From the NCBI RefSeq assembly GCF_001613165.1, contig NZ_BDBV01000028.1, positions 1 to 53,450 on the forward strand: a stretch of 53,450 nucleotides of DNA. Reading direction: 5' to 3'. How positions within the stretch are numbered: the stretch's first letter is position 1; each line of letters opens with the position of its first letter. Positions 20,174 to 28,550 of the stretch are shown here, one piece after another. This stretch comes from Nocardia mexicana NBRC 108244 (lineage in GTDB: Bacteria; Actinomycetota; Actinomycetes; Mycobacteriales; Mycobacteriaceae). The notes under the pieces are model-generated. The model was given only the letters and a program-made list of their open reading frames with translations, was not told where the DNA came from and made no database searches. The position numbers were made by a program, and so were the translations under genes.

Positions 20174-20686
20174 CTACGAGCAGGCGGGCGAGCTCTGGCC
20201 CAGGTTCTGAATACCGGCGCAAGCCCAGCTCTTCTGCAGGACCCACTTGCCGTCCTGCGCCACGAACGGCACGCTGGCCTCCGACGGCGCGCCGCCGTTG
20301 ACCGAGAAGTTGGCCGTCGCGGTCAACGTGTCGCCGCCCAGATACGTGACGTTCGTCACCTCGATCTTGGCGTTGTTCTGCTGGTACGCGTCGGTCAGCT
20401 TCTTGATCATGTCAGGGTCCTGCTGCAGGGCCTGCTGACCGTTCTCGAGGTACTGCACCTTCTGGTCCGCGGGCACGTTCGGATCCAGCGCCTGCGACAG
20501 CTCGGTGTTCAGATCGGCGACGGTCGGCACCGGCGGCACGTTCTCCGCCGAGGTGGCGGCCGCCTTGGTGCTGCTCTTCGGCTTCGAGCCCTCGTTCTTG
20601 TCACCGCTGCCACAGGCCGACATGCCGAGCGCAGCCACGACCGCCAGGGTGGCGACTGCGATGCGTCCTGTCCTCTGAAGCTTCAA
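20174..20686 (-). CDS. MTB12/CFP-2-like lipoprotein
   Basis: A 170-residue exported protein. A TTG start at 20686, preceded by AAAGGACG, gives a signal peptide with lipobox MSAC (cysteine 25). After a charged linker, the domain reads VPTVADLNTELSQALDPNVP, then FSVNGGAPSEASVPFVAQDG and KWVLQKSWACAG; the pattern (VPTxxxL..L.DPNV .. VxFVxQGGWxLSxxS) matches the mycobacterial low-molecular-weight antigen MTB12 family, whose biochemical role is unknown. The start at 20782 would add 32 residues without family support. Single gene downstream of dinB. Confidence 0.78.
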   Translation of the reverse strand: MKLQRTGRIAVATLAVVAALGMSACGSGDKNEGSKPKSSTKAAATSAENVPPVPTVADLNTELSQALDPNVPADQKVQYLENGQQALQQDPDMIKKLTDAYQQNNAKIEVTNVTYLGGDTLTATANFSVNGGAPSEASVPFVAQDGKWVLQKSWACAGIQNLGQSSPACS

Positions 20687-20785
20687 TGCTCGTCCTTTGC
20701 GTTCGAGTTGGTCTGATCGGTGCACGTGACAGCCTCCACCCGACCGGCAGCGCTGCACGAGTGGCCTTACGCTACCCGCCAAAAT

Positions 20786-22180
20786 TCAACGAAGACTAAG
20801 GAGCGGGTCCGCCGGTGCGAGGTCGGCATCTTCGGCGGCAAAGGTATACGCCGGGCCCGGCCCTGTCGAGCGGGTCTCGAAACGCACCGTGACGCGGCCG
20901 TGTCCGGCGCCCTGCACCCAGCCGTGGCCGTGCTCGCGATGCGCGACATCGCGCCCGGGATACCAGAATTCGGTGGTGTAGGAGCGCGTGGCGGGCGGCA
21001 CCGCGGGTGCGGGACCCGACGGCTCGGCCACCTCCGCCGGAGCGAGAGTCGGCTCCGGCGCGACGAATTCGTCGAGGGCGCTTGCCGGGCCGACGTCGCG
21101 GGGACGGCCCGTCGCGGCCAGCGCCTGATCCAGCTCGGGGAACAGCGACTCCTGCCGCACCGTCGACAATCCGCCGAAACCCACGCCCACCAACCGGATC
21201 GCCCCGAGTTCGCCCGGATCGATGGCCGAGCGCAGCGCGGCGGCGGTCAGCGTGGCCAGTTCCTCGGTCGCGTAGGGCAGGGTGAACGAGCGGGTCACGA
21301 TGCTCATGTCGGTGCGCTTCATCTTCAGTACCACCGTGCGCGCGGCCCGGCCGTCGGCGATCAGGCGGCGATGCGCGGACGCGGCCATCTCCTCGATGGC
21401 CGGGCGCAGCTGGGCGAGGGTGACGATATCGCTCTCGTAGGTGGTTTCGGCGCTGATCTGCTTGGCCTCGGCGCGCTCGGCGACGGGGCGGTCGTCGATG
21501 CCGCGGGCCAGCCGATGCAGGGCCGCGCCCACGCTGCCGCCCAGCAGCGATACCGCCTCCTGCTCCGGCAGGGCGGCGAACGCGCCCACGGTTTCGATGC
21601 CGACCGAGCGCAACCGCCCCTCGGCCACCGGCCCGATCCCCCACAGCGCGCGCACCGGGAGTGCGGCCAGCATCCGCTGCTGCTCGACGGGCGAAACCAC
21701 CCGCACCCCATCGGGTTTGGCCAGTCCGGAGGCGATCTTGGCAAGCTGCTTGCCGGTACCCGCCCCGACCGAGGCGACCAGCCCGGTGCGCTCGCGGATC
21801 AGCGCCCGCAGCTGTTCGCAGAACTCCAGCACCTCGCCGACGGTGGCGCCGGCCAGGTCGGCGGGCTCGCCGAAGGCCTCGTCGAACGACAGCGTCTCCA
21901 GGACCGGGATGCGCGAGCGCAGCGCCTCGAACACCTGCCCGCTCACCTCGCCGTACACCACCCCGCGCGGCGGCACCACCACCGCCGTCACCCCGACCAG
22001 CCTGCGCGCCTGATGCATCGGCATCGCCGACCGCGCCCCGAACACCCGCGACTCGTAACTCGCCCCGGCCACCACCCCCCGCGCCCCGGTCCCCCCGACC
22101 AACACCGGCCGCCCCCGCAGCGTCGGCCGGGTCAACTGCTCCACAGACGCAAAGAACGCATCCATATCGATATGCAGCAC
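20786..22180 (-). CDS. dinB: Y-family DNA polymerase IV
   Basis: At least 464 residues. The catalytic core begins [20 protein letters not shown] (metal ligands D5, D7 from the GTG at 22180); the second acidic pair is in [10 protein letters not shown]; the little-finger domain includes [20 protein letters not shown]. The text [13 protein letters not shown] and [11 protein letters not shown] follow mycobacterial DinX (Rv1537), an error-prone polymerase for damage bypass. The C-terminal region has a long basic insert-rich tail. The frame stays open upstream to an ATG at 22567, but that extension is low-complexity and includes three 33-bp repeat units; the true start is probably a few codons to either side of 22180. 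Confidence 0.88.
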   Translation of the reverse strand: MLHIDMDAFFASVEQLTRPTLRGRPVLVGGTGARGVVAGASYESRVFGARSAMPMHQARRLVGVTAVVVPPRGVVYGEVSGQVFEALRSRIPVLETLSFDEAFGEPADLAGATVGEVLEFCEQLRALIRERTGLVASVGAGTGKQLAKIASGLAKPDGVRVVSPVEQQRMLAALPVRALWGIGPVAEGRLRSVGIETVGAFAALPEQEAVSLLGGSVGAALHRLARGIDDRPVAERAEAKQISAETTYESDIVTLAQLRPAIEEMAASAHRRLIADGRAARTVVLKMKRTDMSIVTRSFTLPYATEELATLTAAALRSAIDPGELGAIRLVGVGFGGLSTVRQESLFPELDQALAATGRPRDVGPASALDEFVAPEPTLAPAEVAEPSGPAPAVPPATRSYTTEFWYPGRDVAHREHGHGWVQGAGHGRVTVRFETRSTGPGPAYTFAAEDADLAPADPLLSLR

Positions 22181-22246
22181 CCACCGCCGCGCCCGCGCAG
22201 CAATCCCTGCCTCCTCCCCTCGCGCTGCCGCAGCAGTCCCGGCACG

Positions 22247-22361
22247 CCCCGGCACCACCGCTTCCACATTCCCGGCACTCCCCGGCACCGCCGCTTCCAC
22301 ATTCCCGGCACTCCCCGGCACCGCCGCTTCCACATTCCCGGCACGCTTTTGGCCGGGATCC
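22247..22361 (-). repeat. Composite repeat: three 33-bp units and a head, in frame with dinB
   Basis: Units at 22247-22279, 22280-22312 and 22313-22345 are almost identical (start CCCCGGCACC(G/A)CCGCTTCCA). The last merges with a minus-oriented head at 22334-22361 (ATTCCCGGCACGCTTTTGGC then CGGGATCC). The 33-bp unit keeps the dinB frame open, coding [11 protein letters not shown] three times. The 407 bases between 22181 and the galU start at 22588 hold no other gene and must contain both promoters. Confidence 0.85.
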
Positions 22362-22587
22362 CCACCCCCCACTGCCAGACTCGGCTCCGAGGCTGGGAGG
22401 TTGCTGCCGGGTACCTGCGAATCGCGGCCACCTTCGGGCGCGTGGCCGGCGCCGGGGCCGACCCTGGGCGATGCCCGCTGACCAGGCACGAGCCCTGTCG
22501 TAGCCGGGTCGGAGGCGGTGCTCATGACAGGGAATCTACGCGCGGCTACCGACATGATCCGCGACACGAGTATGTGATGATCGGACC

Positions 22588-23466
22588 ATGACCATCCGCA
22601 AGGCCGTTATTCCCGCCGCCGGTATCGGCTCCCGCCTGCTTCCGCTGACCAAGGCCATCCCCAAGGAGATGCTGCCGGTCGGCGACAAGCCGGTGATCGA
22701 GCACACGGTCCGCGAGCTGGTCGCCTCGGGGATCACCGACATCACGATCGTGGTGAGCGCCGGAAAGTCGTTGATCCAGGACCATTTCCGCCCGAATCCG
22801 GCGTTGGTGGCCCAGCTGCGGTCCGACGGCAAGACCGCGTACGCCGATGCGGTGGAGGAGGTCGGCGAGCTCGGCCGTCTCGGCCACATCACCTACCTGG
22901 ACCAGCACGGCCCGTACGGCAACGGCACGCCGGTGCTCAACGCGGCGCGCGCTCTGGGCGACGAGCCGATGCTGGTGCTGTGGCCCGACGACGTGTTCGT
23001 CGCCGAGGTGCCGCGCGCCCAGCAGCTCATCGACGCCTACAACAAGACCAACTCGCCGGTGCTGGCCCTGCTCCCGATGGACCCCGCCGAGTCGAAGCGC
23101 TACGGCGTGCCGGTCGTCGAGGAGACCTTCGACCACGGGCTGATGCGCATCACCGGGCTGGTCGAGAAGCCCAAGCCCGAGGACGCCCCCTCGGCCTACG
23201 CGGCGATCGGCGGCTACGTCGTCACCCCGGGCATCATCGAGGAACTGCGCAAGCAGGTGGCCGACTGGTACACCCACCGCACCGGCGAGGTGTACCTGAC
23301 CGACGCCATCAACGCCTTCGCCGCCTCGAATGCGGTGTACGGCCAGGTGATCCACGGCAACTGGTACGACACCGGCAATCCCGGCGACTACCTGGTCGCC
23401 CAATTCGCCTCGGCCCTCACCCACCCCGAATACGGCCCACGCCTACGCGGACTGGTCAAGGACTGA
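22588..23466 (+). CDS. galU: UTP--glucose-1-phosphate uridylyltransferase
   Basis: A 292-residue nucleotidyltransferase. The N-terminal [20 protein letters not shown] and [16 protein letters not shown] form the UTP site; LVLWPDDVF supplies the metal-binding aspartates; [11 protein letters not shown] and [13 protein letters not shown] complete the sugar-phosphate pocket. It makes UDP-glucose for trehalose, glycogen, galactose metabolism and cell-wall glycans (via UDP-galactose for galactan). Cytosolic. Single gene; the repeat head follows its stop codon by about 20-60 bases. Confidence 0.94.
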   Translation: MTIRKAVIPAAGIGSRLLPLTKAIPKEMLPVGDKPVIEHTVRELVASGITDITIVVSAGKSLIQDHFRPNPALVAQLRSDGKTAYADAVEEVGELGRLGHITYLDQHGPYGNGTPVLNAARALGDEPMLVLWPDDVFVAEVPRAQQLIDAYNKTNSPVLALLPMDPAESKRYGVPVVEETFDHGLMRITGLVEKPKPEDAPSAYAAIGGYVVTPGIIEELRKQVADWYTHRTGEVYLTDAINAFAASNAVYGQVIHGNWYDTGNPGDYLVAQFASALTHPEYGPRLRGLVKD

Positions 23467-23487
23467 GCCCCGCACTCCCCCGTCTTA

Positions 23488-23757
23488 CCGGCATGCACTC
23501 GGCCGGAATCCATGGCGCACAGGAGATCCCGGCCAAAAGCGTGCCGGGAAACGTAAGAGGCAGCGCGGCGGGAATGGAAGAGTCAGCGCGGCGGGAATGC
23601 AAATGGCAGCGCGGCGGGAACGCCGGAGACAGCGCAGCGGGAACGCCGGAGACAGCGCAGCGGGGACGCGATAGGCAGCGCAGCGGGAACGCGGTAGGCA
23701 GCGCAGCGGGAACGTGATAGGCAGCGCGGCGGGAACGCGGTGGGCAGCGGGCCGCGA
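23488..23757 (+). repeat. Composite repeat: inverted head pair and about nine 22-24 bp units
   Basis: A degenerate minus-oriented head (23488-23512, CCGGCATGCACTCGGCCGGA) and a plus-oriented head (23523-23550, AGATCCCGGCCAAAAGCGTG) form an inverted pair 10 bases apart, as at 4539-4609. The array follows: about nine units of the type GGCAGCGC(A/G)GCGGGAACGC plus a short variable end. It runs to within 30 bases of the MarR stop codon. The 318-base gap 23467-23784 holds no gene. Confidence 0.85.
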
Positions 23758-23784
23758 GAGCGATGGTGCCGATTTGCCGGGCGC

Positions 23785-24228
23785 TTATCCGTCGGCGGCG
23801 TTGTAGCGGACCAGGTATTCCGCGAGTTGCTCGATGTCGTGGTCGTTCCAGTCGCGGAAGCGGTCGGTGAAGGCGAGGCCGCGCGATCGCTCCGCTTCGC
23901 GAGCAGCGCGTTTGCCCTCCCGGGTCGCACGCAGGATGTGGTTGCGGCGGTTGGCGGGATCGATCTCCTTGGTCAGCAGGCCCTCGCGCTCCAGCGTCGC
24001 CACCTGCCTGCTCATCGTGGACTTGTCGAGCATGAAGTGCTCGGCCAGTTCGGCGGCCAGGCAGCCGTCGCGGGCGATGACCAGATCCAGGATGCTCGAC
24101 GCCACCAGTGACAGGCCGGGGTGCAGTTCGGCCGCCCGGCCCCGGGCGCGCCGCGCGAACGCGGTGAGCTCGCGCTGGATCGTCTGAATCGCCACATCGC
24201 GGGAGGGAAATACCGACCGTGCCGTCAT
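23785..24228 (-). CDS. MarR-family regulator
   Basis: A 147-residue winged-helix regulator: LHPGLSLVASSILDLVIARD, the recognition helix LDKSTMSRQVATLEREGLLT and the wing EIDPANRRNHILRATREGKR. MarR proteins repress a neighbouring gene and release DNA on binding small aromatics or drugs. ATG at 24228 is chosen because the operator palindrome begins just beyond it (24231). It is divergent from the YhgE/DUF3533-like membrane protein gene, its probable target. Confidence 0.9.
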   Translation of the reverse strand: MTARSVFPSRDVAIQTIQRELTAFARRARGRAAELHPGLSLVASSILDLVIARDGCLAAELAEHFMLDKSTMSRQVATLEREGLLTKEIDPANRRNHILRATREGKRAAREAERSRGLAFTDRFRDWNDHDIEQLAEYLVRYNAADG

Positions 24229-24230
24229 GG

Positions 24231-24257
24231 TTGTATAGTACAACAATCGATAGTTGT
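24231..24257. promoter_or_regulatory. Overlapping palindromes, candidate MarR operator
   Basis: TTGTA-TAG-TACAA at 24231-24243 is a perfect palindrome, and ACAACAATCGATAGTTGT at 24240-24257 is a second one with one mismatched pair. They sit in the 55-base gap between the divergent MarR and membrane-protein start codons, in AT-rich sequence. This is the size and position expected for dimeric MarR sites; binding is inferred. Confidence 0.65.
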
Positions 24258-24283
24258 ATTTACCAACCTTTGGAGCGGCTTCC

Positions 24284-25378
24284 ATGACCTCCCACCAGCT
24301 CCGGCACGTCGCCGGTCATCTGCTGACCCCGCTGCTGATGTGCGTCGGCATGGGCCTGGCCTATCTCGGCGCCTTCCACCAGCCCGAGCCCAATCACCTG
24401 AAGGTCGCCCTGGTCGGCGACACGGCACAGGTGAAGGTGCTCGCGCAGACGATGAAGGACACGGCGGGCGACAAGCTCGAGGTCGTCACCCTGCCGACCC
24501 GCGACGAGGCGGTGCACCAGCTACAGGACCGGGATCTGGCCGGGGCCTACGTGCCCGAGCCGGGACATCCGGAGCTGCTGGTGGCCAAGGCCGACTCCGA
24601 TACCACCGCGATGGCCGTGGAGACGGTCTTCGGGCAGGTCGCCGCGCAGCAGCACGCACCGCTGACGACCACCGATATCACCACGCACGCCCCGGGAGAT
24701 CCCACCGGACAGGGCCTGTTCTTCCTGCTGGTGGCGCTGAGCATCGGTTCCTACGGCAGCGTCGCCGCCATCGGGGCGGCCGGTGCGGGCATGGGCATCG
24801 GCCTGCGGGCGCTGTGCGGGCTGGTCACGTCGCTGATCGTCAGCGTCATCGGGATCGCCCTCGCCGGGCCGGTATTCCACGTGATCGACCACGACTACGC
24901 CCAGGTCTGGGCGATGGGCTGGCTGTACTCGGCGGGCATCCTGACCATCGGCATCGGCCTGCACACCTTCCTGAAGCGCTGGACCACCCTCGCGCTGATG
25001 GCGCTGTTCGTGATGCTGAATTTCACCACCTCCGGCGGCGTCTACGGCCCGGCGCTGCAGAACGACTTCTTCGGCGCGCTGCACTCGTTCTGGAACGGCG
25101 CCGGATTCGTGGAGGGCGCACGCAGCCTGCTGTACTTCGACGGCACCGGCTTCGGCGGCCGCATCGCAAGCCTGGCGCTATGGTTCGCCGGGGGCCTGGT
25201 CCTGCTGGTCATTGCGGGAATGTACGAGCGGCGGGCCGTGAACGCCGGGACGGACGAGCCGCACGGCCACCATGCCGCCGACTCCCCCGCCCCGGCCACG
25301 CCCGAACCCGCGGACCGGCGCACTACCGATCAAAGCCGCGCTGCCGAAGAGGAAATGGAAGAGGCGGTCGGCGTCTGA
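24284..25378 (+). CDS. ABC-2/YhgE-like membrane protein (DUF3533 type), probable efflux component
   Basis: A 364-residue membrane protein. One helix (about residues 14-31) is followed by a soluble external loop (about 38-150; HLKVALVGDTAQVKVLAQTM, ...ELLVAKADSDTTAMAVETVF), then five helices (about 155-325) and a hydrophilic, acidic tail ending EEEMEEAVGV. This layout is that of the YhgE/Pip and DUF3533 proteins related to ABC-2 permeases. The ATG at 24284 follows GGAG. No ATPase gene is adjacent. The divergent MarR regulator and operator suggest inducible export of, or resistance to, a toxic small molecule. Confidence 0.75.
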   Translation: MTSHQLRHVAGHLLTPLLMCVGMGLAYLGAFHQPEPNHLKVALVGDTAQVKVLAQTMKDTAGDKLEVVTLPTRDEAVHQLQDRDLAGAYVPEPGHPELLVAKADSDTTAMAVETVFGQVAAQQHAPLTTTDITTHAPGDPTGQGLFFLLVALSIGSYGSVAAIGAAGAGMGIGLRALCGLVTSLIVSVIGIALAGPVFHVIDHDYAQVWAMGWLYSAGILTIGIGLHTFLKRWTTLALMALFVMLNFTTSGGVYGPALQNDFFGALHSFWNGAGFVEGARSLLYFDGTGFGGRIASLALWFAGGLVLLVIAGMYERRAVNAGTDEPHGHHAADSPAPATPEPADRRTTDQSRAAEEEMEEAVGV

Positions 25379-25394
25379 GTACCGCCCGCATCTC

Positions 25395-25472
25395 CTCCCC
25401 GGCATGCTTCCCATCTCATATTTCCGACATGCTTCACATCCCATATTTCCGGCACGCTTTTGGCCGGAATCA
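25395..25472 (-). repeat. Short composite repeat touching the NlpC/P60 stop codon
   Basis: A minus-oriented head at 25445-25472 (ATTTCCGGCACGCTTTTGGC then CGGAATCA) includes the NlpC/P60 TGA stop at its end. To its left about two units of roughly 27 bp (CCGGCATGCTTCCCATCTCA type) form a small array that reaches the 3' end of the membrane-protein gene. Confidence 0.8.
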
Positions 25473-26012
25473 GTAGAAGCGGCGGATGGCGTAGATGTCG
25501 AACTCGCTCAGCGGCGTCATGACGACACCGACCCCCGGCGAATGGGCATTGAGCAGCTGCCCGCCCCCGGCGTAGATGCCCTCGTGCGAACCGTCGTTGT
25601 TCACCACCACGATGTCGCCGGGCTGCAGGGCGCCCAGCGGCACCGCGCTGCCCGCCTCCGCCTGCTGCCAGGTAGTGCGCGGCAGCAGGATGCCCACCTG
25701 CCGGAATGCCCAGAGCGCCAGCCCGGAGCAGTCGTAGGTGTCGGGACCGGTGGCGCCCCAGACGTAGGGCTTCCCGGCCTGGGTCTGCGCCAGGCTCAGC
25801 GCGATCTGTGCCCGCGGGCTCGGGATCGGCAGATTGGCGGAGCCGCTGGCACTGCCGGAGCCGGACCCGGATCCCGAACCCGAGCTGCTGCCGGTGCCCC
25901 CGGAACCGGTCGCGGCGGCCGCCGGACCGGCCAGGGCCGAAACCGCCAGCAGGCCGGTCAGCGCCGCGAATAGGAGTCTGGTGATTCTGTTGCGCGATGC
26001 AGTTGTCGCCAT
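25470..26012 (-). CDS. Secreted NlpC/P60 peptidoglycan endopeptidase
   Basis: A 180-residue secreted protein: a signal peptide (residues 1-34, cleavage near AAAA-TGS), a Gly/Ser linker (35-60, GSGSGSGS) and an NlpC/P60 domain with the catalytic triad C95 (TYDCSGLALW), H143 (GSHEGIYAGG) and H157. Such enzymes cut the D-glutamyl-mesoDAP bond in stem peptides; short single-domain forms resemble the RipA/RipB/RipD catalytic domains. The ATG at 26012 follows AAGGGCAAG. Single gene. Confidence 0.9.
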   Translation of the reverse strand: MATTASRNRITRLLFAALTGLLAVSALAGPAAAATGSGGTGSSSGSGSGSGSGSASGSANLPIPSPRAQIALSLAQTQAGKPYVWGATGPDTYDCSGLALWAFRQVGILLPRTTWQQAEAGSAVPLGALQPGDIVVVNNDGSHEGIYAGGGQLLNAHSPGVGVVMTPLSEFDIYAIRRFY

Positions 26013-26409
26013 GTCTTGCCCTTCGGTTCGGCACACACCACCCCGACGGCGAGCGTCCGGCGACTACTCAGCACACACGAAATTCGCGGGATGACCGCTT
26101 CCCCACGGGCATCTCATCCGGACGCTTGCCTGGCAGTGCGGTTTTCTCAGCTGGTCGAACGGACGGAACACACAAGCTCAACTAGACATTCACAGTTGCT
26201 GTGACATAGCTGTTTTACCGCAAATCACATGCGCCCCACAAGATCTAATTTTCACCCCGCGCCCCCGCCCCAGGTCAGAGCGCTGCACCGGCCTGAGTGG
26301 ACACGAATCGAGATGTCACGGCAACTTTCGCCTTCCCTCGACGATCTGCGTCTGTTCAGGCCGATTCGAACCGGTGACCAAGTGGGCGGCGAAACCTACA
26401 GTGGCTGGC
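26013..26409. other. Intergenic control region of NlpC/P60 and a VOC gene
   Basis: This 397-base gap between divergent genes has no credible reading frame. Its middle (26160-26260) is markedly AT-richer than the rest. The NlpC/P60 gene must have a leader of unknown length here. I looked for the c-di-AMP (ydaO) riboswitch, common before actinobacterial wall hydrolases, and did not see its conserved blocks. Confidence 0.5.
26397..26402 (+). promoter_or_regulatory. -10 element of a leaderless transcript
   Basis: TACAGT lies exactly 7 bases before the GTG at 26410. In actinobacteria transcription starts about 7 bases after the -10 hexamer, so the mRNA would begin at the start codon. A GTGACC-like -35 is about 17 bases upstream. 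No ribosome binding site precedes the GTG, which agrees. Confidence 0.6.
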
Positions 26410-27024
26410 GTGAGTGGACTGGATCATCTGGTGCTGGCGACCCCGCGGCTCGCCGAAACCGTGGCGGACGTGGCGCGGCTGACCGGGGTGGAACCGGCCG
26501 CGGGCGGGCGGCACGTGGGGCGCGGCACCCGCAACTACCTGCTGGGCCTCGGCAACGGCGGCTATCTGGAGATCGTCGGCCCGGACCCGGAGCAACCGGA
26601 CCCGTCGCGTCCGCGGCCGTTCGACATCGACGACCTCACCGAGCCGAGGCTGGTCACCTGGGCGGTCCGGGTGACCGATATCGATGGCGTGCTCGCCGCG
26701 GCGCGAGCGGCCGGATTCGATCCGGGTCAAGCCGAGGACATGTCGCGCGCGACGCCCGGCGGCGAGGTGCTGAGCTGGCGGCTCACCGGCGGCCGAGTCC
26801 ACACGGGCGTGATCCCGTTCCTCATCGACTGGGGCGAAACCCGCCACCCCTCGGAGGACCTGCCGGAGGTCAAGCTGCTCGCGTTGACCGCCGTACATCC
26901 CGATCCCGAGGCGATTCTGCCTCGGCTGCAGGCGATTTCGGCCGATATCGAGCTGCGGCCCGGCATTCCGGCGACGCTGATCGCCACCCTGGACGGGCCG
27001 CACGGCCCCGTCACACTCGTGTGA
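26410..27024 (+). CDS. VOC/glyoxalase-like domain protein
   Basis: A 204-residue protein: SGLDHLVLATPRLAETVADV at the N-terminus, GGYLEIVGPDPEQ, TWAVRVTDIDGVLAAARAAG and VIPFLIDWG in the centre. This is the pattern of the long glyoxalase-like (Glyoxalase_3) proteins, a VOC-fold group of unknown substrate. The GTG at 26410 is chosen from the -10 spacing; GTG at 26401 is three codons longer. Its stop lies 7 bases before the stop of the convergent transporter gene. Confidence 0.82.
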   Translation: MSGLDHLVLATPRLAETVADVARLTGVEPAAGGRHVGRGTRNYLLGLGNGGYLEIVGPDPEQPDPSRPRPFDIDDLTEPRLVTWAVRVTDIDGVLAAARAAGFDPGQAEDMSRATPGGEVLSWRLTGGRVHTGVIPFLIDWGETRHPSEDLPEVKLLALTAVHPDPEAILPRLQAISADIELRPGIPATLIATLDGPHGPVTLV

Positions 27025-27030
27025 GACGGC

Positions 27031-28356
27031 TCAGACCTCGTCGAGATCCCGGTGCCGGGTCTCCGGCAGGGCGTAGATCGACAGCAGTGAGATCACCGCC
27101 ATGACCGCCATGAACACTCCGACGGCGGTGGTGCCGCGGGTCTCCCCCAGCTGGGCAACGATCAGCGGCGCCGCCCCGCCGCCCAGCACACCGCCCAGGT
27201 TGTAGGCGATGCCCGCGCCGGAGTAGCGGACGTCGGTGCCGAACAGCTCCGGCAGGAAGGCGCCCAGCGGTCCCCACACAATCCCCATACACAGCAGCGC
27301 GCCGGACAGGCCGACCACGATCAGCACCGGATTCTCGGTGTTCAGCAGCGGGAACAGCACCAGGCTCCACACCACGCCGAAGGCGGCGCCGCCGAGCATC
27401 AGCGCGCGGCGGCCGAACACATCGGACTGCTGCGCGACCACGAACGTCGCGACACCCAGCACGACGACCGCGATCAGCGTCAGCCCCAGCATGGTATTGC
27501 GGGGCACCCCAAGGGTTTTCGTCGTGTAGGTGAGGCAGTAGGTGGAGGCGGTGTAGAACATCACGTAGACGACCACGATGCTGCCCGCGCCGAGCAGCAG
27601 TTGTTTCGGGTAGCGACGCACCACGGCCGCGATCGGCACCTTGTTGGCGTGCCGGGTGGCCACGAAGTCCGCGAAGGCCGGAGTTTCGGCCACCTGCAAC
27701 CGAATTCGCAGCCCGATCGCGACCAGGACGAACGACAGCAGGAACGGGATCCGCCAGCCCCAGCCGTCGAAGGCGTCCTTCGGCAGCCACTCCGACAGCG
27801 CCCAGAACACCGCCGTCGCCACGAAATACCCCACGGGCGAACCCATCTGGGGTGCGGCAGCGTACAGCCCGCGCCTGCCCTTCGGCGCGTGCTCGGTGGA
27901 CAGCAGTGCGGCGCCGCCCCATTCGCCGCCCAGCCCGATCCCCTGCAGCACCCGCAGCAGCACCAGCAGGATCGGCGCGGCCACGCCCAGCGTCGAATAG
28001 CCGGGCAGCAGGCCGATGCACGCGGTCGACAGACCCATGAGCAGCAGCGACACCACGAGCGTGGTCTTGCGGCCGATGCGGTCACCGAAATGCCCGAACA
28101 CCACGGCGCCCAGCGGGCGCGCGATGAAGCCGATCGCGAAGGTCGCCAGCGACGCCAGCGTGCCCGCCACCGACGACAGCGTCGGAAAGAACATCTTGTT
28201 CAGCACCAGCGCCGCCGCGGTGCCGTAGATGTAGTAGTCGTAGAACTCGATCGCAGTGCCGATGAAACTGGCGGTCGCGATGGTGCGCCCGTCACCGGCC
28301 GCGGGGCGGCCCGACGGGGCGGTCGTCGTAGGTTCGGTCACTGTAGTCCTCATCAC
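27031..28356 (-). CDS. MFS transporter, metabolite:H+ symporter (MHS) type
   Basis: A 441-residue 12-helix permease. ASFIGTAIEFYDYYIYGTAA in helix 1, RPLGAVVFGHFGDRIGRKTT in loop 2-3, RVLQGIGLGGEWGGAALLST in helix 4 and WRIPFLLSF near helix 6 define the MHS group (ProP, ShiA, KgtP), proton-coupled importers of organic acids, osmolytes or shikimate. It sits downstream of the proline degradation genes on the same strand. Proline, betaine or a carboxylate is plausible, but a 195-base gap with a hairpin separates them and the substrate is not fixed. Confidence 0.9.
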   Translation of the reverse strand: MMRTTVTEPTTTAPSGRPAAGDGRTIATASFIGTAIEFYDYYIYGTAAALVLNKMFFPTLSSVAGTLASLATFAIGFIARPLGAVVFGHFGDRIGRKTTLVVSLLLMGLSTACIGLLPGYSTLGVAAPILLVLLRVLQGIGLGGEWGGAALLSTEHAPKGRRGLYAAAPQMGSPVGYFVATAVFWALSEWLPKDAFDGWGWRIPFLLSFVLVAIGLRIRLQVAETPAFADFVATRHANKVPIAAVVRRYPKQLLLGAGSIVVVYVMFYTASTYCLTYTTKTLGVPRNTMLGLTLIAVVVLGVATFVVAQQSDVFGRRALMLGGAAFGVVWSLVLFPLLNTENPVLIVVGLSGALLCMGIVWGPLGAFLPELFGTDVRYSGAGIAYNLGGVLGGGAAPLIVAQLGETRGTTAVGVFMAVMAVISLLSIYALPETRHRDLDEV

Positions 28357-28445
28357 GCGGGTCGAACCGCGGTGATGCTACGCGAGCGCGAACCAGGAGT
28401 TTGCCGGTGGACCCGGAGCGGCCGTTGTCACGGAATGTCCACCGT

Positions 28446-28499
28446 GCTCGGCGGGGACGGCCAGCGGGCGTCACTGTGGGTGTGCCGTCCCCGCCGAGC
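28446..28499 (-). terminator. 16-bp perfect-stem hairpin downstream of pruB
   Basis: GCTCGGCGGGGACGGC at 28446-28461 pairs perfectly with 28484-28499 around a 22-base loop. It lies about 50 bases after the pruB stop and before the transporter start, and has no U-tract. It would end the proline degradation transcript or attenuate read-through into the transporter gene. Confidence 0.65.
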
Positions 28500-28550
28500 A
28501 GCGGCTTCACTTCTCCGGCGTCGGAGTCCGAGAGAAGATCGCGGGGCGGG

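Noticed and set aside
26013..26240. c-di-AMP (ydaO) riboswitch before the NlpC/P60 gene
   Set aside because: This class often precedes actinobacterial wall hydrolases, but its conserved blocks were not found in the minus-strand leader.
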